Positions 44,833 to 58,000 of a stretch of DNA of 64,000 nucleotides are shown in pieces. The DNA is from Lunularia cruciata (Eukaryota > Streptophyta > Marchantiopsida > Lunulariales > Lunulariaceae), in the NCBI GenBank assembly GCA_948567375.1, contig OX419756.1, positions 45,584,333-45,648,332 on the forward strand, written 5' to 3'. Below the pieces are notes generated by a model. It was not told the DNA's origin, did not search any database, and was given only the letters and a program-made list of their open reading frames with translations. The position numbers and the translations under genes were made by a program. The first letter of the stretch is position 1. Each line of letters opens with the position of its first letter.

Positions 44833-47800
44833 AATATAAAATATAATTTTCAACAATTCATAAGTAATCTTTGTATATATTTTTATATTGTTTGTTGTAA
44901 TTTATATGCTCTTTGAAAACTATAAATACACTTACTACTAATTATTAGAGCTAAATATCATTGATATAAATTTGATATAAGTAGACATAATTATTATACA
45001 AATTTAATTTTGAGTATGGATTGTTTACTTGTATTTTTATTTCAACTTATTAGACCTTTTTTAGGTAAATTTAATAATTTGACTGTCCTCATAACATGAA
45101 TTGGAATCATTTTATAAGAAATAATAAAAATATATAAAAATATTAAATAGTTAATAATCAATACAATGATTTATTTGAATACATATATTCATCCTCATAT
45201 AAATCAAGTAATATTATATATTTTATTCATCCAAATCAAGTAACATTATATGTTTGTTTAGTATATATGATTTTTTTTCACTCATATGAAATTTACAATA
45301 TAGTAAGTACTAAATAATAATTTATTTTAAATTTACATATTATATGTATCAAAATAATATACATCTATTACTATATATCTACAAATACTCACTTATATAA
45401 AGTTGAATTTTATCATTAAAGAGTGTGCAATAATCAATTTCATAACCACTTGAAGTAAAACATATAATATAGTTAAATTTAAATTATGCTTTGAGTTTGT
45501 CTATTCTTTAAATGTGTGAATTTTGACTGTAAATTTGATAAAATTTTAGGTACTTGAATGATGAATTTATGTAATCAACCATGTTTCACAAAGGATATAA
45601 AATTTATTTTTATAAATGAACACTAGCTAAGTTATCAAAGTATAATTAAATCTTAGAACTAAATTTAAATTTAGAATCTGTTTTGAATGATTATGATTTT
45701 TGTTAAGATTTTCATTGTAAAGTAAATTCTATAGTAGTATTTTTAAGTTTTTAAATCCTAAATTTTGTAACATAATTAAACATAATATTTTATATCTAAT
45801 TTTTTCATTCAATATTTTATAAAACTTAAAAATAACAATATAAAGTAAAAGACTATTTTGATTGAATTAAAACAACAACAAATGATTTTACTTGATCTCA
45901 GTTTTATCTTCAAAATAAATAATACATATTTTTAAATTATATATAATTTATTATCTATGGACTTCTCTATTACATGTCCTTTGGATACAGTGAAAGAAAA
46001 AACATTGAGCATCTAGATTTAGAGGAATACATAAAACATACAAGAGCATTTGATGCATGTCTAATCCCTCTCTTGATAACAAATTTCAGCAAAAAAACAT
46101 ACTTTTATTACTCACTAAAGACCAACAAATATATGTTATTTTACCTCCAATAATACTTGAATAATAAGGTTATAATTACCATAAAACAACAAATCTTTAT
46201 ATTATTAATTCACAAGATGATTTTTATTCCAATCAATTCCTATTAGGTTTTTCAATAACTTTTGCAGGGAGGAGCTCAAATGAAAGACAAAGTTCTTGAT
46301 ATACAAAGTAATTTTATTTATTTGCATTTTGATATGAAATTTTTATTTACACAAAACCCTACAAATCAAACCCTAAATCATAAATTTACCTTTTCATGTT
46401 TGCCCCCTAAACCATTGGGTAAAACTTTTGGATGTACCATAACTCCCAAGCTTGACATAAAGTGTCTCTTTTCCTTTTAGTCATTTCTTGGTGTGAGATG
46501 GTTAGTGACAATGTGAAGATTCTTATTATTCTTAAGAGACAATGGAGAATGGAGAAGCCACTAACATCATTTAGTCCAAGTTTATCATAAATATAGATAA
46601 GCATAATAGCCAATTTAACATAATCTCAACCTTTATGTATTATAATCAAAAAGAGTATTCAATATTTATATTATTGATTAATCTGAATCATTATTATTAA
46701 ATTTATGTAGTAGCATTATATAGAATAATATATTAAAAAGTAAAAATAATATATTAAATAATATCTCAAATATTTTCATTATTAAGGTGTGACTACAACA
46801 GATTTTTTACAATATTAGTGATTATAAAAAGTACATCAACTTAAGTATTATTATGTTCACCATCTAAAGAAGTTTGTTTATAATTTGTTACATTTTTAAT
46901 TTATAATATAATTGGTTGAAATTCAACAAGTTTTATTTATGTAGAAGGCTTGTAAAGTAGTCTACCTAACTTTTTGAATTCATGCATTGTAAAACCTAAT
47001 TAATCTTGAATATGTATAGATAATTCTTTGAATACTTGTGATTAAAAATTATCTGTGTATACTCTTACATATCTTATTTTATAAATTCTAATCACTAATA
47101 ATATTTCTTAAAATCAAATCTGTTTATTTAAAAACTTATATTAATTTCTTAATTTACAATTTTCTCTCAAAGTTAAAATAGATCTTCATTTAATCATTGA
47201 ATTATTAAAAACTGCTGTAAAATGACAAGAAAAGTAGCAAAAGTTTAAATTAAACTTACTTTATTACTCTAGTCATCTTTACATGAAAAAATAATAATTA
47301 AAATTTTGTTATATGTATTTAATATATGTAAAAATGAAATGATACAAATATTTTCCTTTTATTTTATCATGGACATAAATCTGTAATTTACCTATAGAGT
47401 AATTTTCAGAGATGAGTAGTATAATTAATTATACTACTCTGTTTTATAAAGTATATTTAAAATTAAATAAAGTTAAATAATATATAAATAATTTAAAATT
47501 CAAATCAATATTTTGTAAGCGAGTCAAGTTTATTTATAAATTTATTGGTATAAATTTTAATTTTTTTTAAGATTTCTATGTGAAATGTTTTTGTGAAAAT
47601 TTTGCATAAAAACCTATTATCATTTACAGTTTAATCAAGTTAAAATATTCAAAAAGAATTATTTATACACTGAATTCAAAGGTCTATACGAATGACTCAC
47701 TAATTATTTGTTTCTTACGTCTTCATGCATGTATTTAGTTTTTAAATTAATATAGATAATTCACAAGAGTTTTAAATATATTATATAATTTTCATTATAC

Positions 47801-48466
47801 ATGATAGTATATACACGATAAAATATTATTAAGGCTAGAGAACTACGTTAAAAAGGTCACTAACAATTATATAAGTTAAGTACACTAGAAAACATAAGAG
47901 AAAGATATATATTCTCTCTTTTAAAGTGTATGATTAATCAATCATTCTTATTTTTAAGAGAAGTTTTTATTATTTTCCAAGTTTTTATAAACCCTAAACT
48001 ACAAATTATGTAAATTAAAATAAATTCGGAATATTAGAACCTGCAGATGATAGTTATTAATATTTTAAAAACAATATAAAATTATAAAATTATCAAATCA
48101 AATTATCTCTAAAATAATTATGAAATATTGTAGGTTTTGGAGGGAATGAAAATGTATGAAATTTGTTCGAAGAAATATAATAACGCTAGGGTCTTTCTCG
48201 AATAATTATTCTTAAGTACAGTAAATCGTGAGAGAAACCAAACATGGATAAATAGTCATTCACGTATCATAATAAAAAGATTATATCATTAAATCTTGCT
48301 TAATAAGAACTTTCTTTGGAATAAAATCATGGACAAGTAGTCGTTTAGTTATCATAATATAAGTCTATACCGCTGATTCTTGCTTAACATAAACTTCTTT
48401 TAGAAAGAAATCGGTACACTTATTGCACAACTTTAAAAAAATTGTATGTAACATGGATCGTAAACA
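44833..48466. other. Very AT-rich intergenic DNA, no gene seen
   Basis: No protein or RNA gene is recognised. At 48240-48410 a segment of about 97 bp is duplicated imperfectly (ATGGATAAATAGTCATTCA / ATGGACAAGTAGTCGTTTA, each followed by ATCATAATA and CTTGCTTAA). Base composition changes sharply to GC-balanced near 48700. Confidence 0.6.
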
Positions 48467-48749
48467 ATGAATGAGAGGAATTTGGTGAATATGTTCTCTA
48501 ATATAAATATTGAGGACAAGATCAGATACTATGATTCAACTCTAATTAACATAAAACGTACTGTAAAGGATGAGGTAGATATTATAGGTCATAAATTTGA
48601 TGACGGGAGAAATAGATTATATTATTGGTCCTTAACTAGAAGATGGCGGGGAATGAGATTGGAGGAAGAGAGTCTTGTCATCGTGAACGAAGTTTGGGGA
48701 GGCAAATTAATTGAATGAGGATTATCTGCGATCAGTAGGTCTCATTTAG

Positions 48750-50132
48750 ACAAGTATGTGGTATGATGGGTGTGGAAGGTGCTGGCATGCAAAGTTAAAT
48801 GCATGATGATAATGATGGTGATGAGGATGGTGTCAGGTATGGGCAAATGGATGGGAGCACATGGACCGCATGGTGGTGATGGATGTTGCGTGGCGTGCAG
48901 GTATGATGCATGTATGGATGGGCAATGCATGCAGCCGGCGTCATTCAAGTAATTCGAAGGCATGTGCAGCACATGCAAACCGAGGCGCGGATGAGCGATG
49001 CGATGATTGAATGAATGAATGAATGCCTGAGGGAATGGGGAGCTTCAACTTTCTCATCGACAATGGATCGTCAAACTGTTCGAGTTCTCGTCCAATTTTG
49101 CCTGACAGTAGTCGTCGTCGTCGTCGAGGACGTCGCATCCGATGAATTCACATCTAAGATGATCATGTAGTTCCTTCTGCCCCGGTAATCTGTCACCTTC
49201 CGTTTTCCCTTCTACGTTTTCTTCGTCCCTTCTGTCACTCCCTCCAATCTGTTGCCAAGTCTTTTCCCGTGAGGCTGGTGTCTGGACGAAGAATTGGTGG
49301 TAAGGCGGGGTCGGGAAAGGGATAGGAGGGTTTGGCTAAGTTAGCTTCTGCAGCAGCGTGGTTTGATCCCCGTGGTATACTTGTGAAGAGATTAAGTGCT
49401 CGTCTAGTGAGCTAGTTGCAGGAGGAGGAGGCACTTGGCACGTTAAAGACTTTGGTCTTGGTTCTCCTGTTCATAATTGAGAGCGCGGTGTATACTGAGG
49501 GGTTTTGAGCTCCGAAGCAACCTGCAAGTCGCAGAAGGAGAATTTAAACAGCGTCTAGAAGTTTAGGTTTTAGTCAGGAGGGTGAACTTGAGTGGCGATT
49601 TCTATGGGGAGTTGAGTGGCGATATGCTTGGAATGGTACCGTCTCGGAGAACGGTAGCCGAAAGATTATTACGGTTTTGTTTAGTTTGGGTAGATTGATG
49701 AGCGGACTACGTAACTTAGACAATTAGGGGTTTCTGAACACGGAGGTGTTGGAGAGCATTTGGAGAATACGAGGGTGTATTTTTGCTATCCTATCGCGGG
49801 AAAATTATGGCTGCCGGTTCGGACTCTCGCAGCAGAGGTTTGTGCGCTGGTCTTTCCAGGAAGACATGTTTCTTCCTTTTGCTTTACTTAATCGAGTTAT
49901 GCTGCCCAGTTCTGTTTCGTTAGCTCCGGGGTTAAGTGGAAGGAGTGATATTTCTTGATCTGGCGGTATCCTTGTGTTGTCACAGTTCGGGTGTTCCTTT
50001 TCCTTCTTTCTCTATTTCTCTGGCACAGTAGCTTCTCATGTCTGTCAGTTTTAATGTGTCACTTCTTTGAGCTTTATTTTCCCTTTGATTAACGAGAAGC
50101 TTCCTTGAATGCTCCAGTTCGCAAGTGACAAT
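48750..50132 (+). promoter_or_regulatory. Upstream region and 5' UTR of the U-box gene
   Basis: GC-balanced sequence with simple repeats: GATGATGATAATG-type at about 48800, (GAAT)n at about 49008-49024 and (GTC)5 at 49111-49126. A pyrimidine-rich tract lies at 49190-49265, common in plant 5' leaders. A 5' UTR intron is likely: candidate acceptors are GGCACAG at 50028 and GCTCCAG at 50118, and a candidate donor is GTGGTAAGG near 49300. Several upstream ATGs exist. The transcription start cannot be placed from sequence. Confidence 0.45.
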
Positions 50133-53100
50133 ATGTCTGCAATGACCATGCACATGCCGAATATGGCGCCTCCCGGTCCTTCTGCTTCACAGGCCCTGAG
50201 GCCAACGAGCCCGGGCAATACCTTTCAGCACCAAGGACTTTCTGCCACCAACCACATGCAGAGTCTTGGAGCTTCTGGCTCTGGACAAGGGCCCGCTGCA
50301 TCAAATCTCTCTCTCGCTCTTCCCCTTTCAAATAATCAAGGCGCTTCAAATGCAATATTGAATTCTTCAATTACCAATGCGAGTCCAATGACGAGCTCCT
50401 CCGAGGGTTCAATGTCTCTCACAAGAGTTAAACTTGCCGACATGCTCCCTGAAGATGGAGCTCCGTCTGGGGTGTATACTCGTACCGTTGAGAATCTCTC
50501 AAGCTCTCTTGTAAGACATAATGCAGCTGTTATCGAACTCAGTGTGGAGGATGCAGCTCTTGTCAGGTGTGCGCTAGAGTCTGCCAAGTTGTATTTTAGG
50601 AGTAGAGGAGGTTCTGGAGGACAGGTGCAATCATGGGGCGCTGCAGATGGGACCAAGTCGACTGGATATGTCGCTGCACCGTCTCGAGATCTCTATCTGT
50701 ACCGAGCGGGTATTTTGGGAAGGTGAGTCCATCATCGATCTGTAGCTAGCGACCTGAGATATTTGGCCCGAGTGTTTTAAGTTATCACGCGAATGCTTTC
50801 GAATTGAGAGTCTATTTATGCACAGGACCAATGGGGAAGGATTTATCAGGAGATTTTGGCTGCACTGGTAAGCATGACATTACCTACTAATTAGCATAAC
50901 CGACGCACAAGTTTTAGCTACATTAACGCATATTCTTCTTGTACTTATGGGCAGATCCAACTCCGAGGACGTCGAATCTCCACCACCAGGCATGCCAGAA
51001 GTATTTCGATGTCTTGGGAAAGCTTCAAGAGCATCACTGAGTGCCATTGCACGGCAACTTCGTCTCCGCAGCGAGTACGTGGCCTCCATATCGGAGCAAT
51101 CAAATTCTAACCTCTGCCCACTTAGAATTCTATCTTTCGGCACATGGCGCGGATTCAGCAACATACACTCGTCTGATTGAACCTAATTTCCTTGGCAGCG
51201 TGTTTGGCTCCATGTTGGACGACTCCCCGCTGCCTTCGGGAGAAATGTCGTCCTCGGTCCTCACCGCAACTTCATTCCATCCCACAAGTGGAAGCTCCCA
51301 GGGAAAATTGATAGTCTCGGCAGACGGCACCCAAGGCGCTACTATGGGCCAGGAAGTCGAGAAGGGTCTACTCATGCTAATTGCTACTGATACGCCTGGC
51401 TTACAGGTATTGCGCTCCGCTACCCCATCCGTGATTCATGAATGAGAGAGCTTCATGAACAGTGATTTTTCTATGATCATACATGGCATACATATCCACA
51501 TCTTTCTCGGACGACGGACATACGCTATGTAGCTAGCCAGACAGGGCAGACACCAGAACGTGGATGCTATGCTGCTTTCGACTCCATTACCGAGAAAACG
51601 CTCCTGTAGTGCGCTACTACTGTTGAGAGCAGAAGAGAGAATCTTATGCATGATGTATGTGCATGATGTCCATGTCACCATATATCATGGCATGTCCGGT
51701 TGCTTCATGAATTGATGATGTTACCCATGCCTTAGCATTCGGATAGGTGTTTTACACACATGTTCGATTTTCCGGGACTCCTTGGCTCTTCTGGATGTGT
51801 TCTGATCATGTGCTATCTGTCTCGTCATGTTTAACATTCCAAAGTCTCAGTTGGCATGGAATGGATGAGATTACTTAGTACCGTCCTATCACCGCAAGGG
51901 AGGCACTCATTGTAAGATCATCAAGAACTGTGGAAGGAGACTGTGAGTAGGAGTTGTGATTTCGCCCCATGTCTGTCAATCATTTCCAAATTAGAGATTG
52001 GATTAACAGCCAAACCACCACATCTTCCTATACCTGTCTGAAGCTGAGCTGCCTCTAGAACAGTTGTGTTTCGTGTCGGTCGTCATAAGAGATGATAACA
52101 TCTCTTATAGTTGTAATATATTATGATGTTAAGGTACTGCTGGAATGTCTACCATGTTGGGCTGTGTAAACGAAGATCTCAGGTAGGTGTGAACACTTTC
52201 ACTTCTACAGGTGTGTGATCCAACTGGACGCTGGTTCCTGGCAGACAATGGAGTAGGTCCAGGAGATCTGATACTACTTACAGGAAAAGCGCTTCAACAT
52301 GCCACTGCTGGAATCAGGAAAGCATCTACGTATCGTGTGGTTCCTCTGCCTCCAAATCACGCACCAGGATCAGCAGGAAGGTGCGACTAGTAGTAACAGT
52401 CAGTCATCTCAACTGCATGCTGCCCTCCGTATAGACCAGAATCTTTTTATACGTACTAAAGAAGTACAGTGTGATGGTCAGCTCAAATGTGAATAGTGTG
52501 AACAGAAGATCCAATTCCATTGTGGCTAGAGCTAGACGAGAAGTATAGTCCTATCATGTTTACTATGCATTTGCACTGCCATGCTTTGTCATGCCTAACG
52601 AGATGCTGGGAAAATGGGTGGCAAAGCATGCAAGTGGAGTCAAGCATATATCCATGACTATTTATTTATCGCGGTTCTCAGTGCAATTGTCCCGTTGGTT
52701 TTGGTGCGGGTTCATTTGCGATTTCCGTTATACGCAGTTGTTGACCCATATGTCGAGGTTTCGAGTGTCCTTTGCGTTCACAATACTGCTCATTGGGTAC
52801 TTGTACCAACTTTGGCTGAAAACATACTTGCTGATCAATGCATATGTATACGGCCGAGTGTCCTTTGCGTTCACAATACTGCTCATTGGGTCCTTGTACC
52901 AACTTTGGCTGAAAACATACTTGCTGATCAATGCATATGTATACGGCCGCGGTTGAGCCTGTGACAAAGTGTGGTTCTCTTTTAACTTATGAAGGTTTCC
53001 TATGTCTTAGGTTTGTACTGAGTATCAAGTACAAACCTAAGACATAGGATCCGCGGTGTTATTGTTTGAACCGGTTTATTTGATTTTCTGATAGTTTATG

Positions 53101-55648
53101 TTTGCCCTTTGTTCAGGACTTCCCTTGGCTTTCGGTTGATGCCACGCAGTAATGCAACCATTGACTGTTCTCCAGTGCAAGAAGCTGGGCATGCTATTCC
53201 TGAAGGATTTGGACCCTTATCCGTCTCAGTTGCAGCATTTATGGACGGCCTGTCAGCAGCAGAAGCACTAATCAGCAATGGCTCCGAAAACAGCCTTGTA
53301 TGGATGAGCTACCTTATCCTGATGTCTAAGCGGCTAGTTTTGATTCTGTTTATAAAGCGTAGAGAGTTTATCCCGTTTCTAAATCCGAAATCAGGACTCG
53401 TGCCCACTGCTTCTACTTAGCGGAAAGTGTTTCCGTGCGAAGAGTAGCAACCTTTGATTTCAGATATGACTTGGTTTCTCTTAACTCAAAATGACTAACT
53501 GGCATTTCTAAACCCTTCTTTGTGGACAGGAAACATTGAATGCAAGTTCAGAGCCTTCACTGAGGTCCTGCTTAACTGATCCTATAAGGTGAGGTTATTC
53601 TCTGCATCGGGGTGCTGAGTAGTGCTTCTGTGTTGCATAACAAGTTTCCTTCAAATGCAGCCACAGCTTAGAGGTGGTTTCAACAGTCCGATTTTATTTT
53701 CTTGATAACCTAGCATGATGCAAAGGTGGATGCGTCTTCCACAAATGGCAAAGATAGGCCTTCTTCTTTGCTTTGTCTCGAGGATATTCTTTCCCGGCAA
53801 CCATTCTGTGTGGCGACTTAGTGAGATCCGGCCTTCCAACCTGATTAAGATCTTGTCGAATATGGTTTCAGCGGAAATTTCTTAGAGGATGCTATGGTTG
53901 CTCACTGTGGGCACACGTATGGAGGGCTAACGCTTAAGAGAGTGTTCGAAACGGTATGTCATGTACCCGAGTCCAATCGAGTACGCTGAATCTTGTGATA
54001 ATATTTGACTTTTGAATTAGGAAACTCATTATTTTTCATGAATTTCGGTGGCAAGAATACGAAGACAACACTTGACCTTTGAGTTAGGTGAATACATTTT
54101 ATGTATCATTACATAACGGCTTGGAAGCAACAATACAAAGGCGTCCTGAGAAGTTGCCTTCTTTAAAAATCTTGTACAAGACAGATCTCGTCCTGGTTTA
54201 TTGATGATGCAAATTTACTAGCACTGGATTTTTAGTATCTCGATCTGTCTATGTCAGTTTGGATCAACAAACTTAATCCTGTCTTGCAATCGTGGGGGGT
54301 GAAAAGATTACTTCTAGTATCTAACCTACTCCTGCTGTGGTGCAGCTAATATGCACTTCATGTGGTGCTGCAGTGGAAGGCAGTTCTTTGATTCCTAATC
54401 TGGGTATGATCCATTTTCAATGCTCATGATTGGACATCAGTTATACATTAAGGTCAAGTTGTCACCTGGTAGTTTACTAAGATAGAAGCGGTAGTATTCG
54501 ATAGATGACTTCTAGACTGTATGTTGTGTGTGTTGTTCAGCTTCTATTCGGATATACTAGTAGTGTTTACTCTTTCCAGCTTCTAGAGAAGATAGAGTCA
54601 TCAATTGCAACTAATGCGGTTCACCAATGACTTATCTGTGCTACAGCACTCAGAGCAGCTGCTGCAGCCTACAGACGCGAGTTGCAGTTTAGGAATCCTG
54701 GATCTTTCAAAGGAATCAAGCGAAGAAAAGACTCCTTGGAGCAAGCTGATCAAGCTAGATCCAAGAGACCCAACAAGGTCGGTACTCTGCTCAAACTTAG
54801 TAATTAAACGTGCTTGTTTGGGGTTGTTCCTCCGTTGAACTGGAAAATGGTTGTCAGAGTAGGTTCTGCCTTCCCATGTGACGGTAGGACGACTCGTGGG
54901 TTGTTGTTGCCTTGAATCTCAAATCTCCCTAATACTCGGCTCGCAAGGATGACCTGGAGCTTGTTCGTGTGATTCTCTGCAGCCTGATCGTCTAGTTTTG
55001 TGTTGGCAGGACCATCCAAGCTCGCCAACGGAGAAGGAGAATGTTCCCCGTGTAGGGGGAGGAAAGGGAGTTCAATATCCATTTTCTGTTAACGAGAGGG
55101 TGATGATAAAGGTATCTTTTAAACTTTATCAGATCTCCACACATCCTCTGGAATTGGAATTCCCTGACGCTTTGTTTGTTGTAGTCGAAGGCTAGGACAT
55201 GACAATTTGTATGTCTAAAGCTCTATCTTATCATTTGCAGGGAAACAAGAGAACCCCTGAAAAGTTTGTCGGAAGAGAGGCACACATCACATCTCAATGT
55301 TTGAATGGCTGGTACTTTCTCTACCTTGTTTAGTCATCTTGTCCAGGTTGGTGAACATATGCTGTTGACATGACATCGTCAATCAATAGTGTAGCACATT
55401 TCACTAAAATATGCGTAACAATCCTTTGGACTTTTTAAGTATAAGCGTTTCTACAGCCAGTGTGACGACGATTCACGTACAGGTTGTTCATATTGATCTT
55501 TCTGACTCTATTCTATATGAACAGGTACTTGTTGAAAACTTTAGATAATGGAGAGAGTGTCCGCCTTCAATACAGATCGTTGCAAAAGACAAGTGGTGAT
55601 CACAATGGCCTGGGGGAGGAGAGTAGAGTTCATGGGACACACCAGTGA
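50133..55648 (+). CDS. DSBH (2OG-oxygenase-like) and U-box domain protein, 12 coding exons
   Basis: Exons: 50133-50722, 50955-51074, 51199-51406, 52211-52380, 53117-53297, 53530-53588, 53872-53953, 54346-54403, 54647-54777, 55010-55111, 55241-55311, 55525-55648. All introns are GT-AG, phases agree, and the sum is 1896 nt (631 aa plus TGA). Residues 1-95 are low-complexity Ser/Pro/Ala. About 100-420 resembles the 2OG-Fe(II) oxygenase fold: ...RLRSDVFGSMLDDSPLP...EKGLLMLI...GLQVCDPTGRWF...PGDLILLTGKALQHAT...TYRV. The usual HxD is absent and the final His of HRV is Tyr (347), so it is probably non-catalytic. U-box/RING-like about 436-497: LTDPI, CGH 455-457, C473 and C476. Basic, NLS-like 511-533. 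SH3-like tail about 552-626 (VNERVMIKG...GREAHITSQCLNGWYLL...VRLQYRSL). A role as a nuclear E3 ubiquitin ligase with a repurposed oxygenase fold is inferred. An alternative in-frame start is 50109; 50133 is preferred because a likely acceptor AG falls at 50118. Confidence 0.88.
50830..50872 (+). other. Possible 42-nt cryptic exon inside intron 1
   Basis: Within intron 1 (50723-50954), GCACAG precedes and GTAAGC follows a 42-nt stretch (about 50826-50867). Both ends fit splice consensus. Including it keeps the phase but creates TGA at its junction with exon 2, so it would be a poison exon if used. Confidence 0.3.
52762..52947 (+). repeat. 93-bp tandem duplication in intron 4
   Basis: Copies 52762-52854 and 52855-52947, starting CGAGTGTCCTTTGCGTTC, differ at one base (GGGTAC versus GGGTCC). 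It lies in intron 4 (52381-53116) of the U-box gene. Confidence 0.95.
52998..53049 (+). repeat. Perfect 22-bp inverted repeat (hairpin) in intron 4
   Basis: Left arm 52998-53019, 8-nt loop 53020-53027, right arm 53028-53049, with no mismatches. It starts 50 bp after the 93-bp duplication. In RNA it would form a strong stem-loop. There is no terminator context; a small-RNA precursor or a foldback-element footprint is possible. Confidence 0.9.
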
Positions 55649-58000
55649 ACCCCGTCTAATTGCCTTAACTATCTGGGATTCTTCTGATGCGCTTTCTTAG
55701 ACAGACGGTTCGAGCATGTCTTGACCTGTAGTGCTTTGAAAATCTCGCATACTGTCTTCTGGAGGACTGTAGGAACTTTTGAAGAGGGTACGGTATATGC
55801 ACCGCCAATTGAGGTTGTAGATATTAGGTAAATTTCACGGTGTGTCGTTGATCTCTGTGTACGTCAGCTTGCATGGCCATTTTGGAACGCGGAGATCGAA
55901 CTTATACTTTGGCCGTATACATCATAGCAGGTTGATAGTTAGCAATTCGTAGGTGGTTCTTGCAAGGAAGTGCCCACGTCAGCAGCCTTAGCAGTAGCAG
56001 AGACATAGGATACCTCACAAGAGAAGGTGAGGTCTCGTTTCAGGGCACCCTTTCTTGAAGGGTACAAAATATCGGAGGCTCATTTGCCGATATAGGAGGT
56101 GTCGTAATCCGGCTAAGCATGTAAGTAGCTAGGAAATTAACAGGTTCACACTTCGTCAGAGCTTTTATTTTGGAAAACCCCCGAAAGCGATTACATTGAG
56201 AAGAAGAAACACGTAGATTAGAGTTCTCTACCTTGGGCCCTACACTGGAATTGAAATGTGCACATGTAGATTAGCGGGCGATTGTAGTTAATATGTCTAA
56301 TCATGGATCAATGACACCTGTTCGTGTCGTCTCTGGCGTATGGTCAAGCAAAGCTTTGCACCTGTCGACTTCAAACTAGGACAATAAATGTGAACAAGGT
56401 AATTTTTGTGGACTGATGTGTTTTTCATATCCTGGACTTTTGTGCTGATTTGAAACAAATTCTTCTCTATCTTTGTGAATGATACAGACCTGGCGCCTCT
56501 TCTTAGAGGAGGTAGGTCATGACAGGCGGAGCTGATGTCTAGTAGATCCGAGTTTTGTCTGAGTACTTTATTTACATTGAGATTGCCTGGACTTCAAGAT
56601 ATCGAGAGTTCTGCTTACGCTCACATGGTTTGATACTGGTTGTCTGCAGAGACATTAGAGTGGAATGTATTTAAACATTGGAGTCGTCTAGTCTTCTGTA
56701 CTGGTTGCCCTCATAAGCTTACAGAATGCACCGAAGGTATTCATGGGTTACAGTTTAGGAAACCAATCTGGAATTGAAGTTAAACTCTGGATAAACGCTA
56801 TGGGAACATCGTACTACTTCTGTCTTACTCGCTTGCCGTAATTCTTTCCCTCTTGCCTCTGAAATTATTTTCTTGGGTCTATGGTAAGTTCTCGTCTTAT
56901 GTTTGAGCTAGTTAACGAAGAACTGTGTGGATTGGCTACCAGAAACGAAAGGTCAAAAGCTCTCACATCGGGGAGAAGTTTACAGAACCCAGGTGTGATG
57001 TACCTTGGTAGGTGAAAGTCATCATTTTCAATAGCTCTGAAGTACGTGTGCGATGGAGAAAAAAAATCCATGCACGATGACCCAGTGTATCTGTGCTATC
57101 TTTCTCAGTAACGCCGAAGAAGTCAAGGAGTAGAGGCCGTCCCTTGTTCACCACTCTGTTGTTGTTCGTTTGTTCCTTCATCAGTAATTCAGAGATCAGA
57201 TCGTTCCGCACAAAACTTCTGTCCGTACCATTCTTCGTGAACGTCATTCCCAAGCGTCACTCATTTTTCTGCCTACTCGTTAGGGACCCGGACCAAAATA
57301 ACAAAGCCACTCTGCTCGTCGCGATGCCCGTAGGGCTGTTCACTCTTTTGTGTGTCGCATTCACCTACCGAGGAGTGCAGATTTAGGTGCTTCATGGTTC
57401 AGTAGCCACTCTACAGGGCATGCCTGGTTTGTCTTGGCCACCTTGGGGACATTCAGCGTAAAGCTGGTATATGAAGTCGGAGTCAATGAACGACCGCGTC
57501 TGATGCGAGACCTGCAGCGAGGGAACGTGGAGTGAGTGTGCACAGGTTGCAGAGCAGGTTTCCGAGGGCTTGGCGAGGTCGGGCTTCAATGTTTCCAGAA
57601 GAAAACGGAGTGAAATTGTCTGAGGACATTCCAAGGTGAATTTCATTAACGGTCGCCGAGGAATGCAAAATGGCAGGACAACCGCTGCAGAATGTGCTCG
57701 TTGTCTTAAATTGATTACCAAGTCTCATATTTAGACGACACATTAGACCAAGAGTAAAACCATCCACGCATAAATCTGTTCTCAAACATAAGATATACCT
57801 CAGTGGACAGTATTTCACGAAGATTCTCCTGCCACAAGCACGTCGGGAATATCTTGTCCAAGACTTTGAGGATGAAATGGCAACACAAACTGAAGATGTA
57901 ACTGAAAATATCTGAGTACCGTACCAAGTGACAGTTTTTGGAGTGATTAATAAGTTCTACAGAGGGAGCCTAAGATCTTTATCAAAAGTCACCCACTCTA
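55649..58000 (+). other. 3' flank of the U-box gene, no further gene recognised
   Basis: GC-balanced sequence following the stop codon, with short open frames on both strands that lack recognisable motifs. An AATAAA at 56383-56388 is a candidate polyadenylation signal but would imply a long 3' UTR. The true end is unknown. Confidence 0.4.

Noticed and set aside
48467-48718. An 83-codon open frame just upstream of the gene region.
   Set aside because: There is no recognisable motif, no splice partners and no homologue known to me. It lies at the edge of AT-rich DNA and is probably fortuitous.
57093-57818. Overlapping open frames of about 100 codons on both strands downstream of the U-box gene.
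   Set aside because: There are no conserved motifs, no convincing splice continuation, and the frames on opposite strands are mutually exclusive. Treated as 3' flank.
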